Assembly: GCA_964530825.1 (NCBI GenBank)
Contig: CAZHCA010000002.1
Coordinates: forward strand, 248,001-312,000
Direction: 5' to 3'
Length of the DNA stretch: 64,000 bases
DNA from: CAZHCA01 sp964530825
GTDB taxonomy: Bacteria > Bacteroidota > Bacteroidia > Chitinophagales > Saprospiraceae
Positions 34,506-43,122 of the stretch are shown piece by piece. Within the stretch, counting starts at the first letter, position 1, and each line of letters opens with the position of its first letter. Below the pieces are notes generated by a model. It did not search any database. It was not told where the DNA came from and worked only from the letters and a program-made list of their open reading frames with translations. The position numbers were made by a program, and so were the translations under genes.

Positions 34506-34895
34506 TTAGGGTGTCTGCACGTAAAAGGCAAACAACCGCTCCAATACACTTTCGGGCTGTGTGCACAATCCCGGGTGTACGCAGGAGGTCTGCAAAATGG
34601 TGCTCTTAGCGGCCGTAAGCCAGCGGAAGCGTTCGGGGTGGCCTAGTTGAGCGATAGGGCCGCCCTTGGGATCGCCTTCACAGATGTGGTCCCAGCCTGC
34701 GAGATATTGCGACAACTCTTCTAGGTCCAGATCCGGGGCTAAGGCCAGGAGGCGCTTGCGATCGATTTGATAAGTCATCCGGAGAAAGTGGGCACTTTTG
34801 CAAAAAACGATCACCCCGGTGTTGAGAAACTCACCGCGTTCGACCCGGGGCACAATCCTGACGAACGCGTACTCATACACTTTTTTTCCTGGCAT
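34506..34895 (-). CDS. DUF3037 family protein paired with a HipA-like kinase
   Basis: From ATG 34895 the product is 129 residues. It reads MPGKKVYEYAFVRIVPRVER and GEFLNTGVIVFCKSAHFLRM, then LIQLGHPERF-like and RWLTAAKSTILQTSCVHPG. This is the DUF3037 family, short proteins usually encoded next to a HipA-like kinase. Its start overlaps the end of the kinase gene by 23 bases, so they are translated together. The function is not known; the pairing suggests a substrate, regulator or partner for the kinase. A codon at 34922 opens further upstream but is inside the kinase frame. Confidence 0.85.
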   Translation of the reverse strand: MPGKKVYEYAFVRIVPRVERGEFLNTGVIVFCKSAHFLRMTYQIDRKRLLALAPDLDLEELSQYLAGWDHICEGDPKGGPIAQLGHPERFRWLTAAKSTILQTSCVHPGLCTQPESVLERLFAFYVQTP

Positions 34896-35664
34896 CGGCA
34901 GCCTCTTTGGTGAGCAAATCAATATTAGTAAGCCGGGACGACAAGTAGGAGATATATATTCGGCGCTTTTCCGCTGTGGAAAGCGCCTGGTCTTTGTTCT
35001 CCAGCCAGTCGTCCGGTACGGCCGCTACAATGTTGTCAAAAACCTGGAGACTCAGGGCTTCGGTAATTTCCCTGGCGGCGGTTTCCAGCTTATGGGCCCG
35101 GTTCAGTAGCACGTGATCCTTCACGGCAGGAAAAGTTCCCTGGGCATGGCGCTCCCAATTCGTCCAGCTATGGTGAAAATACAGTCCGGCGCCGTGGTCG
35201 ATTAACCAGAGCTCTCGGTTCCAGCTCAGGAGATTCGTATTTCGGTAGGTACGGTCGATGTTCGATAGGATACAATCGAGCAAAACAACTTTGGAAGCCG
35301 TCAGGTCATCGACCTTTGTCGCAATCGGGTCGAACGTAATGGCGCCAGATAGGTAGTGCAGGCCTAAATTCAGCCCCACACTGAAGCGCAGTAGATCCTG
35401 AATTTCTTCGTCGGGCTCGGTCCTGCCCAAAGAGTCGTCCAAATTCATGAACACCAATTCCGGCACCCGCAACCCAATGGCTTTGGCCATCTCGCCTCCA
35501 ATCAGTTCGGCGACGAGCGCCTTGGCGCCCTGGCCCGCCCCGCGAAACTTGAGGACATACAGAAACTCATCATCGGCCTCGACGATAGCCGGCAGTGAGC
35601 CGCCCTCGCGCAGCGGACGCACATAGCGCACTACGTCGACCGTTCGAATATGGGGTTGGTACAT
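34873..35664 (-). CDS. HipA-family (PI3/4-kinase-fold) protein
   Basis: The 263-residue protein lacks the extra N-terminal domain of classical HipA. It begins with a glycine-rich strand region (GSLPAIVEADDEFLYVLKFR) with the ATP-binding Lys, then AELIGGEMAKAIGLRVPELV. The catalytic loop is VLLDCILSNIDRTYRNTNLL, with Asp and Asn as in HipA kinases. The metal-binding Asp follows in ELWLIDHGAGLYFHH. HipA kinases phosphorylate tRNA synthetases or other targets and act as toxins in some systems. Here the partner is DUF3037, not HipB. No antitoxin-like gene is seen. It lies 18 bases downstream of uvrC and may be read from the same transcript. Confidence 0.83.
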   Translation of the reverse strand: MYQPHIRTVDVVRYVRPLREGGSLPAIVEADDEFLYVLKFRGAGQGAKALVAELIGGEMAKAIGLRVPELVFMNLDDSLGRTEPDEEIQDLLRFSVGLNLGLHYLSGAITFDPIATKVDDLTASKVVLLDCILSNIDRTYRNTNLLSWNRELWLIDHGAGLYFHHSWTNWERHAQGTFPAVKDHVLLNRAHKLETAAREITEALSLQVFDNIVAAVPDDWLENKDQALSTAEKRRIYISYLSSRLTNIDLLTKEAADARKKSV

Positions 35665-35682
35665 ATAGGAAAGATAGGTATT

Positions 35683-37500
35683 TTATTCTTCCTCCGCTCC
35701 GCCGCGGAAAGCCTTAAACAGCTGCTCGGCTTTTTTCATGCCGACAACTCCGGCCAGGTCGGCCACTCGTGCTTTGCGCACTTTTTTGGGCGATCCGAAG
35801 TGCAGCAGTAGCTTCTGTGCAGTCTTTTCACCAATGCCTGGAATATCGGTCAGACTGGTTTTGGCAAAACTTTTCGATCGTTGATTGCGGTGGAAAGTGA
35901 TGGCAAAACGGTGGGCCTCATTACGGGCATGTTGAATCACTTTGAGTGATTCGGACCGCTTATCGATGTAGAGCGGCAAAGGATCATTTGGGAAGAAAAT
36001 CTCTTCCAGCCGTTTGGCGATACCGATTACCGTGATGCGATTCTGTAACCCCAGCAGGCGGATGCTGTTCATGGCTGCGCTGAGTTGACCTTTGCCACCA
36101 TCAATAATTACGAGCTGCGGCAAAGGCTCATCTTCGTCGACCAGGCGACGGTAGCGGCGGTGTACCACCTCTTCCATAGAGGCATAATCGTTCGGCCCTC
36201 GAACGGTCTTGACGTGATAGTGGCGGTAATCTTTTTTAGCGGGCTTTGCATTTTTGAATACCACGCAACTCGACACCGGGTGGCTACCGCCTAGATTCGA
36301 GTTGTCGAAACACTCGATGTGCAAGGGCAGCTCGTCCATTTGCAGATCGTTCTGCAAGGTGCGCAGGATGCGCTCAGCAGGCGTCTGTCGATTGGTGCGG
36401 GAGGCCTCTTGCTTCTGCTTTTGTAAGATGAAGTACGTCAGGTTCTTTTCGCTGAGCTCCAGTAGTTTTCTTTTATCGCCAATTTTCGGTATGGTAACTT
36501 GGATGTTGGGGTCGGACATCGGCACCTCGTAAGGTAGAATTACTTCCGGAGCAATGCTATTGAATCGCTGGCGCAACTCCGGGATGACGTAGGCCAGGAT
36601 ATCTACTTCCTTTTCGTCATCCAGGTTTTTGATGATTTCCTGGGTATGAGTGTGAATGATCGAGCCATTGACAATTTTCAGGTATTGCACGTAGGCCTCT
36701 TGATCCCGACTGGCGATGGCAAAAACATCCACATCGCGAATTCTGGGATTGACAACCAGTGATTTACTCTGATAGTCTTCGAAGGCCGACAATTTTTCTT
36801 TGAGCTGATGAGCTTTTTCAAACTCCAGGTTTTCGGCGTAGCGCTCCATCTGTTGTTTGAAGTGGCGCACCACTGCATTGTATTGGCCCTTTAGAATATT
36901 TCGTATCTGATCGATTTTTTCGTCGTAAGCTTCTTCGCTTTCCAGGCCTTCGCATGGACCCATGCAGTTTTTGATGTGGTACTCCAGGCACACCTTAAAT
37001 TTGCCCTTCTCAATATTTTCTTCCGAAAGATGGTAGTTGCACGTACGCAAGGGAAACAATTGCTTGATCAGATCGAGGATGATCTTGAGACGCGCCTTGG
37101 AAGTATAGGGGCCGAAGTAAGTCGATCCGTCGCGAAAGACGCGTCGCGTAATAAATACCCGAGGGAACCGCTCTTTCTTAATGCAGATATAGGAGTAGGA
37201 TTTATCATCCTTGAGCATCACATTGTAGCGTGGCTGATACTTCTTGATTAAACTATTCTCAAGCAAAAGGGCGTCGGCTTCGGTTTCCACGACCGTGAAT
37301 TCCAGGTGGTCAGCGTTTTTGACCATCACCCGGGTGCGGTGGGCCCGGTCGCGCCGGTTGCCAAAATAAGAAGCTACCCGGCTGCGCAGGTCCTTGGCTT
37401 TACCTACGTACAGGATTTTTTCCTCTTCGTCGATGAAGCGGTATACGCCGGGCTGGCGGGGAACAGTATCGGCGATTTGTTTGAAATCCTCAGTGGTCAC
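35683..37500 (-). CDS. uvrC: excinuclease ABC subunit C
   Basis: The 605-residue protein has the full UvrC order. The GIY-YIG nuclease is at the N-terminus (PGVYRFIDEEEKILYVGKAK with Arg and Glu catalytic residues following). Then come a Cys-rich segment (CLEYHIKNCMGPCEG), a UVR motif near residue 205 (VRHFKQQMERYAENLEFEKA) and the RNase H-like endonuclease (IECFDNSNLGGSHPVSSCVV, then LVIIDGGKGQLSAAMNSIRL). Two HhH motifs close it (SLTDIPGIGEKTAQKLLLHF). It makes both incisions in nucleotide excision repair. The start is GTG at 37500. The HipA-like gene follows after 18 bases. Confidence 0.97.
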   Translation of the reverse strand: MTTEDFKQIADTVPRQPGVYRFIDEEEKILYVGKAKDLRSRVASYFGNRRDRAHRTRVMVKNADHLEFTVVETEADALLLENSLIKKYQPRYNVMLKDDKSYSYICIKKERFPRVFITRRVFRDGSTYFGPYTSKARLKIILDLIKQLFPLRTCNYHLSEENIEKGKFKVCLEYHIKNCMGPCEGLESEEAYDEKIDQIRNILKGQYNAVVRHFKQQMERYAENLEFEKAHQLKEKLSAFEDYQSKSLVVNPRIRDVDVFAIASRDQEAYVQYLKIVNGSIIHTHTQEIIKNLDDEKEVDILAYVIPELRQRFNSIAPEVILPYEVPMSDPNIQVTIPKIGDKRKLLELSEKNLTYFILQKQKQEASRTNRQTPAERILRTLQNDLQMDELPLHIECFDNSNLGGSHPVSSCVVFKNAKPAKKDYRHYHVKTVRGPNDYASMEEVVHRRYRRLVDEDEPLPQLVIIDGGKGQLSAAMNSIRLLGLQNRITVIGIAKRLEEIFFPNDPLPLYIDKRSESLKVIQHARNEAHRFAITFHRNQRSKSFAKTSLTDIPGIGEKTAQKLLLHFGSPKKVRKARVADLAGVVGMKKAEQLFKAFRGGAEEE

Positions 37501-37569
37501 GGGCTAGTCGGTTTTGAAAAAGGTACAAAAATTGGCGAGTAAAGGTTTAATCAAATAATTAAATGGTTA

Positions 37570-37579
37570 ATTTGCAAAT
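37570..37579. promoter_or_regulatory. 10-bp palindrome in the MarR/HGD promoter region
   Basis: ATTTGCAAAT at 37570-37579 is a perfect palindrome about 40 bases ahead of the MarR start codon. A partial copy (AAATTGCATT) follows at about 37587-37596. It could be an operator for the MarR protein encoded downstream or for another regulator. The 118-base gap between uvrC and the MarR gene is otherwise featureless. Confidence 0.4.
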
Positions 37580-37618
37580 AATTAGCATAACAAATAAATT
37601 GCATTAAAACGGAACACT

Positions 37619-38089
37619 ATGCAGAAGCAAGCCGAGCCAGACCCAGAAGCTGAAGATACCAGGCAGGAGGAGGAGTTTCCAGGATTCATTCTGGAGCGCA
37701 CGGCTAAGCGCATGAAGCAATTTTTCCAGCAGCAGCTTAATGCTGCCGAAGTAGGGATTACCATCGACCAGTGGATAGTGTTACAGGTTATCGCCCGTGC
37801 AGGGGGGATGTATCAGCACGAGATTGCGGCGGCCACTTTTAAAGACCCACCTACCGTTACGCGTATCATCGATTTGTTGGTGGAGAAAAAACTCATTAAC
37901 CGGCTGGCAGATACCGATGACCGGCGTCGTTTTCGCATCCAACTAACCAGGACCGGCGTCAAAAAAATAGAAGAAGTGTCTCCGGTAATTAAGGCTGCCC
38001 GGCGCCAGGCTTGGGACGGATTCGAAGAAAAGCAATGCGATAGCCTGGTATACATGCTCAATCAGATATTTGAAAACTTGAATGGTTAG
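37619..38089 (+). CDS. MarR-family transcriptional regulator
   Basis: The 156-residue protein has a winged helix of the MarR type: EVGITIDQWIVLQVIARAGG, then HEIAAATFKDPPTVTRIIDL (recognition helix) and the wing LINRLADTDDRRRFRIQLTR with the conserved D-x-R-R. The N-terminal 30 residues are acidic and probably disordered. It lies 47 bases upstream of homogentisate dioxygenase on the same strand and may control the tyrosine-catabolism genes, which would fit the palindrome in its promoter. The effector is unknown. Confidence 0.92.
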   Translation: MQKQAEPDPEAEDTRQEEEFPGFILERTAKRMKQFFQQQLNAAEVGITIDQWIVLQVIARAGGMYQHEIAAATFKDPPTVTRIIDLLVEKKLINRLADTDDRRRFRIQLTRTGVKKIEEVSPVIKAARRQAWDGFEEKQCDSLVYMLNQIFENLNG

Positions 38090-38136
38090 TTTGCCTTTTT
38101 TAACTTCTGAAAATCACCTAACCAATTGCCATACGT

Positions 38137-39291
38137 ATGCACTATTATTCACTAGGTCAGATACCGCCCAAACGCCATACACAGTTTCGCGATCCCGAGG
38201 GCAATCTTTATCACGAGGAGCTTTTTTCAACCGAAGGGTTCAGCAATCTGTACTCCTTGCTCTATCATGTGAATCCGCCGACCCAAATCGTGCAGGTTGG
38301 CGATCCGTATTCGGTAGCCCCCGAAGTCGTGTACGACAAACAGCTAAAGCACAGGAGCTTGAAGGGTTTCCAGGTAGCTCCACAGGACGATTACCTGAAG
38401 AGTCGTCGTCCCGTGCTGGTCAATAGCGATTGCAAGATCGTGCTGGCAGCCCCTCGAAAAAGCATGACGGATTACTTTTTTAAAAACGCAGATGCTGACG
38501 AGGTCATTTTTGTTCACGAGGGGTCGGGCCAACTCAAAACGATGTATGGCGCCATTTCCTTTGGGTACGGTGATTACCTGGTGGTTCCGCGCGGTACTAT
38601 CTACCAGATCCATTTCGACGGGCCCAGTAACCGGTTATTTATTGTAGAATCAACCAGCCCGGTCGTTACGCCAAAGCGCTACCGCAATAATTTTGGCCAA
38701 TTGCTCGAGCATGCACCATTTTGTGAGCGCGATATCCGCAAACCCGAACTGCTGGAGACTTACGATGTACAAGGCGAGTTTCTTTTTTACATCAAAAAAG
38801 AAGACCAGATATATCCCTACCATTATCGCAATCATCCGTTTGATTTGGTAGGATGGGATGGCTACGCTTACCCCTATGCTTTTTCCATCCACAATTTTGA
38901 ACCGATCACCGGCCGGGTGCACCAGCCGCCACCCGTGCACCAAACCTTCAGTGCGCGGAATTTTGTGATTTGCTCATTTGTGCCGCGGCTGTTCGATTAC
39001 CATCCGCTGGCTATTCCCGCACCCTACAATCACTCGAATATCGACAGCGATGAGGTGTTGTACTACGTCGATGGGGATTTTATGAGCCGCAAGAACGTGG
39101 AAAAAGGTATGATCACTCTCCACCCGGGCGGCATCCCCCACGGGCCGCATCCGGGAACGGTCGAGAAAAGCATCGGCGCCAAAGAAACCGACGAGTTGGC
39201 AGTGATGGTCGACACGTTTCGTCCTCTGCAACTCACCAAGGCGGCGGTAGGAATTGAAGATCCCGATTACTACCGCAGTTGGATTGATTAA
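38137..39291 (+). CDS. hmgA: homogentisate 1,2-dioxygenase
   Basis: The 384-residue protein opens the ring of homogentisate to maleylacetoacetate in tyrosine and phenylalanine breakdown. The N-terminus has MHYYSLGQIPPKRHTQFRD. The cupin region holds GDYLVVPRGTIYQIHFDG. The iron ligands lie in APYNHSNIDSDEVLYYVDG (His and Glu) and GGIPHGPHPG (His). At 384 residues it is shorter than the 430-450-residue human and Pseudomonas enzymes, as usual for the Bacteroidota form. HPPD, the enzyme of the previous step, follows after 19 bases, so the two make one operon. Maleylacetoacetate isomerase and fumarylacetoacetase are not in the window. Confidence 0.95.
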   Translation: MHYYSLGQIPPKRHTQFRDPEGNLYHEELFSTEGFSNLYSLLYHVNPPTQIVQVGDPYSVAPEVVYDKQLKHRSLKGFQVAPQDDYLKSRRPVLVNSDCKIVLAAPRKSMTDYFFKNADADEVIFVHEGSGQLKTMYGAISFGYGDYLVVPRGTIYQIHFDGPSNRLFIVESTSPVVTPKRYRNNFGQLLEHAPFCERDIRKPELLETYDVQGEFLFYIKKEDQIYPYHYRNHPFDLVGWDGYAYPYAFSIHNFEPITGRVHQPPPVHQTFSARNFVICSFVPRLFDYHPLAIPAPYNHSNIDSDEVLYYVDGDFMSRKNVEKGMITLHPGGIPHGPHPGTVEKSIGAKETDELAVMVDTFRPLQLTKAAVGIEDPDYYRSWID

Positions 39292-39310
39292 CCGCTAAAA
39301 ATCGCTAATT

Positions 39311-40435
39311 ATGGATACCCATACTCAACTGACATCTTCAAGCGCCACCGATTGGCTGCCAATCGAAGGTACCGACCATATTGAGTTTTATGTCGGTAAT
39401 GCTAAACAGGCTGCGCATTTCTACCAAACAGCTTTTGGCTTCCGGTTGGTCGCTTATCGCGGCCCCGAAACGGGAACGCCCAATCAAGTGAGCTACGTGC
39501 TGCAACAAGGCAAGATTCGATTCGTACTTACCGCTTCCCTTACGCCCGATCACGAGGTAGCGCGCCATGTAAACCTGCACGGCGACGGAGTGAAAGTGCT
39601 GGCACTCACGGTGTCCGATGCCCGCCAAGCTTTTCAGGGTGCTGTGGAGCGAGGGGCGCAACCTGTTTTTGAGCCTACTGAGCGCGAGGACGATCACGGC
39701 AAGGTCGTCATGGGCGCCATCCAGACTTACGGCGATACGATCCACACTTTTGTAGAGCGAGCTAATTACGAGGGTCCCTTTTTGCCGGGCTTCGAGGCAC
39801 GTCAGCCCCTATTGGAGGTGGAAGCTATCGGCTTGCAGTACATCGACCATTGTGTAGGTAATGTCGAATTGGGCAAGATGAACGACTGGGTGCACTTCTA
39901 CGAAAAGGTGATGGGTTTTAAATTACTTGTCACTTTTGATGACAAGGATATTTCTACCCAATACACGGCCTTGATGAGCAAGGTAGTGTCGAACGGCAAC
40001 GGCTACATCAAATTCCCGATTAACGAGCCGGCCGAGGGTTTGAAAAAATCACAGATCGATGAATACCTTCAATTTTACCGGGGAGCCGGCGTACAGCACA
40101 TTGCTATCGCTACCGAAGATATTATTCATACGGTCGATGCGCTGCGCAGCAACGGTATTGATTTTTTGCGTGTACCCGACACTTACTACGAAACGGTTAT
40201 TGACCGGGTAGGCTCTATCAAAGAGGATTTGCAAGAGCTACAGCGCTTGAATATATTGGTCGACCGGGACGATGAAGGATACCTGTTGCAGATTTTTACC
40301 AAACCGGTACAGGACCGTCCGACTGTATTTTTTGAGATCATTCAACGCGAGGGCGCCAAGTCCTTCGGCAAGGGTAATTTTAAGGCGCTGTTCGAGGCTA
40401 TAGAGCGGGAACAGGCCCTGCGCGGTAATTTGTAG
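39311..40435 (+). CDS. hppD: 4-hydroxyphenylpyruvate dioxygenase
   Basis: The 374-residue protein has two vicinal-oxygen-chelate halves. The N-terminal half reads GTDHIEFYVGNAKQAAHFYQ. The C-terminal half carries the iron ligands: His in LQYIDHCVGNVE, His in GAGVQHIAIATEDI and Glu in PTVFFEIIQREG. The substrate-binding GFGKGNF-type end, here AKSFGKGNFKALFEAIE, is present. It converts 4-hydroxyphenylpyruvate to homogentisate, the substrate of the dioxygenase just upstream. A strong hairpin with T-run follows, so the operon ends here. Confidence 0.96.
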   Translation: MDTHTQLTSSSATDWLPIEGTDHIEFYVGNAKQAAHFYQTAFGFRLVAYRGPETGTPNQVSYVLQQGKIRFVLTASLTPDHEVARHVNLHGDGVKVLALTVSDARQAFQGAVERGAQPVFEPTEREDDHGKVVMGAIQTYGDTIHTFVERANYEGPFLPGFEARQPLLEVEAIGLQYIDHCVGNVELGKMNDWVHFYEKVMGFKLLVTFDDKDISTQYTALMSKVVSNGNGYIKFPINEPAEGLKKSQIDEYLQFYRGAGVQHIAIATEDIIHTVDALRSNGIDFLRVPDTYYETVIDRVGSIKEDLQELQRLNILVDRDDEGYLLQIFTKPVQDRPTVFFEIIQREGAKSFGKGNFKALFEAIEREQALRGNL

Positions 40436-40479
40436 GAAATTCGCTAGGACACTTTATACCATACTGGGCATACAAAAGC

Positions 40480-40512
40480 AAAAAGGGTTCGTTATTTTAA
40501 TGAATCCTTTTT
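40480..40512 (+). terminator. intrinsic terminator after the HGD-HPPD operon
   Basis: AAAAAGGGTTCGTT (40480-40493) pairs with AATGAATCCTTTTT (40499-40512), 14 pairs with G-T wobbles, loop of 5, and the right arm ends in a T-run. It lies 45 bases after the HPPD stop. Confidence 0.8.
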
Positions 40513-40530
40513 GAATACGCCACAAGCGCC

Positions 40531-41322
40531 ATGCAAGAACGCCACCGCAATCGCAAGCAATATTTCGACGAACAGTCCTATACGACAGAAAACTATGTCA
40601 TCCCGTATTTTCAGGATTACTTATCGCTCACGGGCGAGCGCCGCGTGCTGGAGATCGGTTGTGGCGAAGGCGGCAACCTCCAGCCATTCCTGGATCGGGG
40701 GTGCACAACCGTAGGCGTCGATATCTCTGCCAAACAGATTGAACGAGCAGATGCGTTTTACCAGAACCATCCGAATCGCAATTGCCTGCACCTGATCGCA
40801 CAAGACATTTACGAAATTTCTCCTGCGGGTTTAGGGGGCCCTTTCGACCTGATCTTTATGCGTGATGTAATCGAACACATCCACGACCAAGACCGCTTTC
40901 TGGAGTTTGTGCGGCCGTTCTTGCACGACGCGGGCGTTTTCTTTTTGGGGTTCCCGCCCTGGTACAACCCTTTTGGTGGGCACCAGCAGGTGTGTAATAG
41001 CAAGGTGTTATCAAAGGCGCCCTGGATTCACTTGTTGCCGGTATCTGCATATCGGGTATTGCTTAAGGCATTCGGAGAGACGGATAAAAAAGTGGACGAT
41101 TTGCTAGAAATCAAGGAGACGGGCATTTCTATCGAGCGCTTTGAAAGGCTATTAAAAAAGAAGAGATATGCTACCTTACGCAAAACTCACTTCTTGGTCA
41201 ACCCGAATTATGAGGTGAAATTCGGTCTGAAGCCCCGCAAGCAGTTGCCTTTCGCTACTAAAGTGCCTTTCCTGCGTAACTTTTACACTACCTGCGCTTA
41301 CTATTTGGTAAGCAAGGATTGA
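40531..41322 (+). CDS. class I SAM-dependent methyltransferase
   Basis: The 263-residue protein has the SAM-binding motif RRVLEIGCGEGGNLQPFLD, the acidic post-motif VGVDISAKQIERAD, motif II PFDLIFMRDVIEHIHD and a conserved LEFVRPFLHDAGVFFLG. This layout is of the Methyltransf_11/23 group, often found in cell-envelope or secondary metabolite modification. The substrate cannot be told. Its stop (41320-41322) is two bases before the ATG of the leucine-rich-repeat gene, so they are co-transcribed. Confidence 0.9.
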   Translation: MQERHRNRKQYFDEQSYTTENYVIPYFQDYLSLTGERRVLEIGCGEGGNLQPFLDRGCTTVGVDISAKQIERADAFYQNHPNRNCLHLIAQDIYEISPAGLGGPFDLIFMRDVIEHIHDQDRFLEFVRPFLHDAGVFFLGFPPWYNPFGGHQQVCNSKVLSKAPWIHLLPVSAYRVLLKAFGETDKKVDDLLEIKETGISIERFERLLKKKRYATLRKTHFLVNPNYEVKFGLKPRKQLPFATKVPFLRNFYTTCAYYLVSKD

Positions 41323-41324
41323 GT

Positions 41325-43022
41325 ATGCAAGTCAATAACCCACAGGTGGCCCGTGAACGGGCAGGCCAAATCACGCGATTGCAACTGGTCGATACGGAGT
41401 TGTCCAGGCCGGGCGTAACCTTTCCAATGTTACGCTACCTGAACATTTCAAACTGTACCGGCCGGGTGGCAGATTGGATTGCGGCCTGCCCCAACCTTTC
41501 TCAGCTAACCCTTACCGGTACAACCGGGTTGCTCGACTTGCAGGCCAATACCTCGCTCGACGGCATACAGCTCCGAGCTTCCCGGCTCGAAGCGGTGGTG
41601 TTACCGACTGCACTGCGGAGCCTGCATTTTGCCGATGTGCAGTTAAAGAAAAGGGTGCGTTTGCTGGACTTACCCCATCTACAGATCTTATCACTACGGG
41701 GGATGGGGCTGCGCGATTACCCGGCAGATCTTCCGCAGTCTGCCGAATTACGTGAGCTGGATTTATCGCACAACCGGTTACAGGCGTTGCCGGCTTGGCT
41801 CTGGCGGCTGCCCCGGCTGACCCGTCTCCAAATATCGGACAACCGGCTGACTGATATTGCTCCTCTTCCTGATGGCGCTGCCCTATTGCAAACGCTGGAT
41901 TTAAAAAACAACCGACTCAAAACCTTTCCAGGGCCCCTAATACATTTACCGCTGCTGCGTGCGCTGCGTTTAGGCGGCAATCAGCTCAAAAACATACCCA
42001 AAGAGCTGCGCCAAAACCAATGGCTGGCCCGGCTTGATCTGGGGTGTAACCGGCTGCAGGAATGGCCGCCCGTACTTGGGGGTTTAGGGCGCCTGGAGGA
42101 ACTGGTTCTGAGTAGCAATCCTCTGCCTCCTCCTGCTCCGGGTACGTCTCTGCCGCCGAACCTTCGCAAAATAAAGTGGCCCGCTTATGCCAAGCCGGAC
42201 GCCTTTGCCTGTTTGCTTCCCTTATCCAAGTTGGTCGATGTAAAGGGCGGCAGGTGGGCAAAGCCTTATTTAACCCTGCACCGGTCGCTACATAAGCAGG
42301 TAAACGATCCGGAAGTGCGTACGGCCTTTTTTGGATTGTGGAAAAGCCAAAGGCGGCCGGAGGGATGGTCGCGTAAATGGCTGCTGACCGGATTGCGGTT
42401 AGCAGTACCTGCTCTTCGACAAGCCTGTGAGGAGGTCTTGTTGTCTGACCGGCCTCTGTACGCGAATGGCGCGCGGGTGTGGGTAACGGGAAAAACGCCC
42501 TTGGCAAAGGCAGACTGGCAGCAGCGACTGAACGTTCTGGGCCTCCGCATGGCGACCGCTCCGGACCAGGCTGATATTATAGTGGTCGGTAAATCACCAG
42601 ATTATCACCCTGAGTGGGAGGTCCACCGGGTAGTATTAGTACCCCCGGCTGCTCTGCTACTGGCCTGGGTATCGAGGAATGGCTACTGGAATGCCGAACG
42701 GCTAAGCAAGTGTAGAAGGTTGTTAATGCACGCTCAGGCAGATTTCCGTCAACTGGCCTGTCCCTTGTTACGGGCGTGTGGGGCGCCGCGCGAGCTGGCT
42801 ACGGTTTTGTTATGGACTTGGCAACGGGAGTCAAACCCGGCACTCAAGCGGCAGTGGCGACAATCGTTGGAGCTGTACCTGGATACCCCATCAAGGCATC
42901 GCCTGGCTACGGGTTTTCCAAAGAAGCCTACCCGGCAAGATCTGGAAGCCTATTGCGCGGGGACCTTTTTTAAAGTAGACATATTAACGGTATTGGTAAC
43001 CGGCGCAGGAGATGAATCTTGA
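41325..43022 (+). CDS. leucine-rich-repeat protein with BRCT-like domain
   Basis: From ATG 41325 the product is 565 residues. About residues 20-280 are leucine-rich repeats, for example LRELDLSHNRLQALPAWLWR, LTRLQISDNRLTDIAPLP and LRALRLGGNQLKNIPKEL, with the LxxLxLxxNxL rhythm. The remaining 285 residues are different. About 380-460 read ARVWVTGKTPLAKADWQQRL, LGLRMATAPDQADIIVVG and VVLVPPAALLLAW, which resembles a BRCT fold (G-x-x-h-x-h-T-G start). The rest is helical, with no known domain. No signal peptide is seen. The start at TTG 41319 would overlap the methyltransferase stop. Confidence 0.8.
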   Translation: MQVNNPQVARERAGQITRLQLVDTELSRPGVTFPMLRYLNISNCTGRVADWIAACPNLSQLTLTGTTGLLDLQANTSLDGIQLRASRLEAVVLPTALRSLHFADVQLKKRVRLLDLPHLQILSLRGMGLRDYPADLPQSAELRELDLSHNRLQALPAWLWRLPRLTRLQISDNRLTDIAPLPDGAALLQTLDLKNNRLKTFPGPLIHLPLLRALRLGGNQLKNIPKELRQNQWLARLDLGCNRLQEWPPVLGGLGRLEELVLSSNPLPPPAPGTSLPPNLRKIKWPAYAKPDAFACLLPLSKLVDVKGGRWAKPYLTLHRSLHKQVNDPEVRTAFFGLWKSQRRPEGWSRKWLLTGLRLAVPALRQACEEVLLSDRPLYANGARVWVTGKTPLAKADWQQRLNVLGLRMATAPDQADIIVVGKSPDYHPEWEVHRVVLVPPAALLLAWVSRNGYWNAERLSKCRRLLMHAQADFRQLACPLLRACGAPRELATVLLWTWQRESNPALKRQWRQSLELYLDTPSRHRLATGFPKKPTRQDLEAYCAGTFFKVDILTVLVTGAGDES

Positions 43023-43122
43023 CTTCATACCAATTCGAGCAGTGCATTCTCATTTTGAACTGGTTATCTGCAGGCTTAGGATTTCTCTCCACCATTCCCC
43101 ATCTTTAACTTTCAAAAAACGC

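Noticed and set aside
43012..43122. N-terminal extension of exonuclease III
   Set aside because: The upstream in-frame part overlaps the LRR gene and lacks homology; the family begins at MSVSIISYN.
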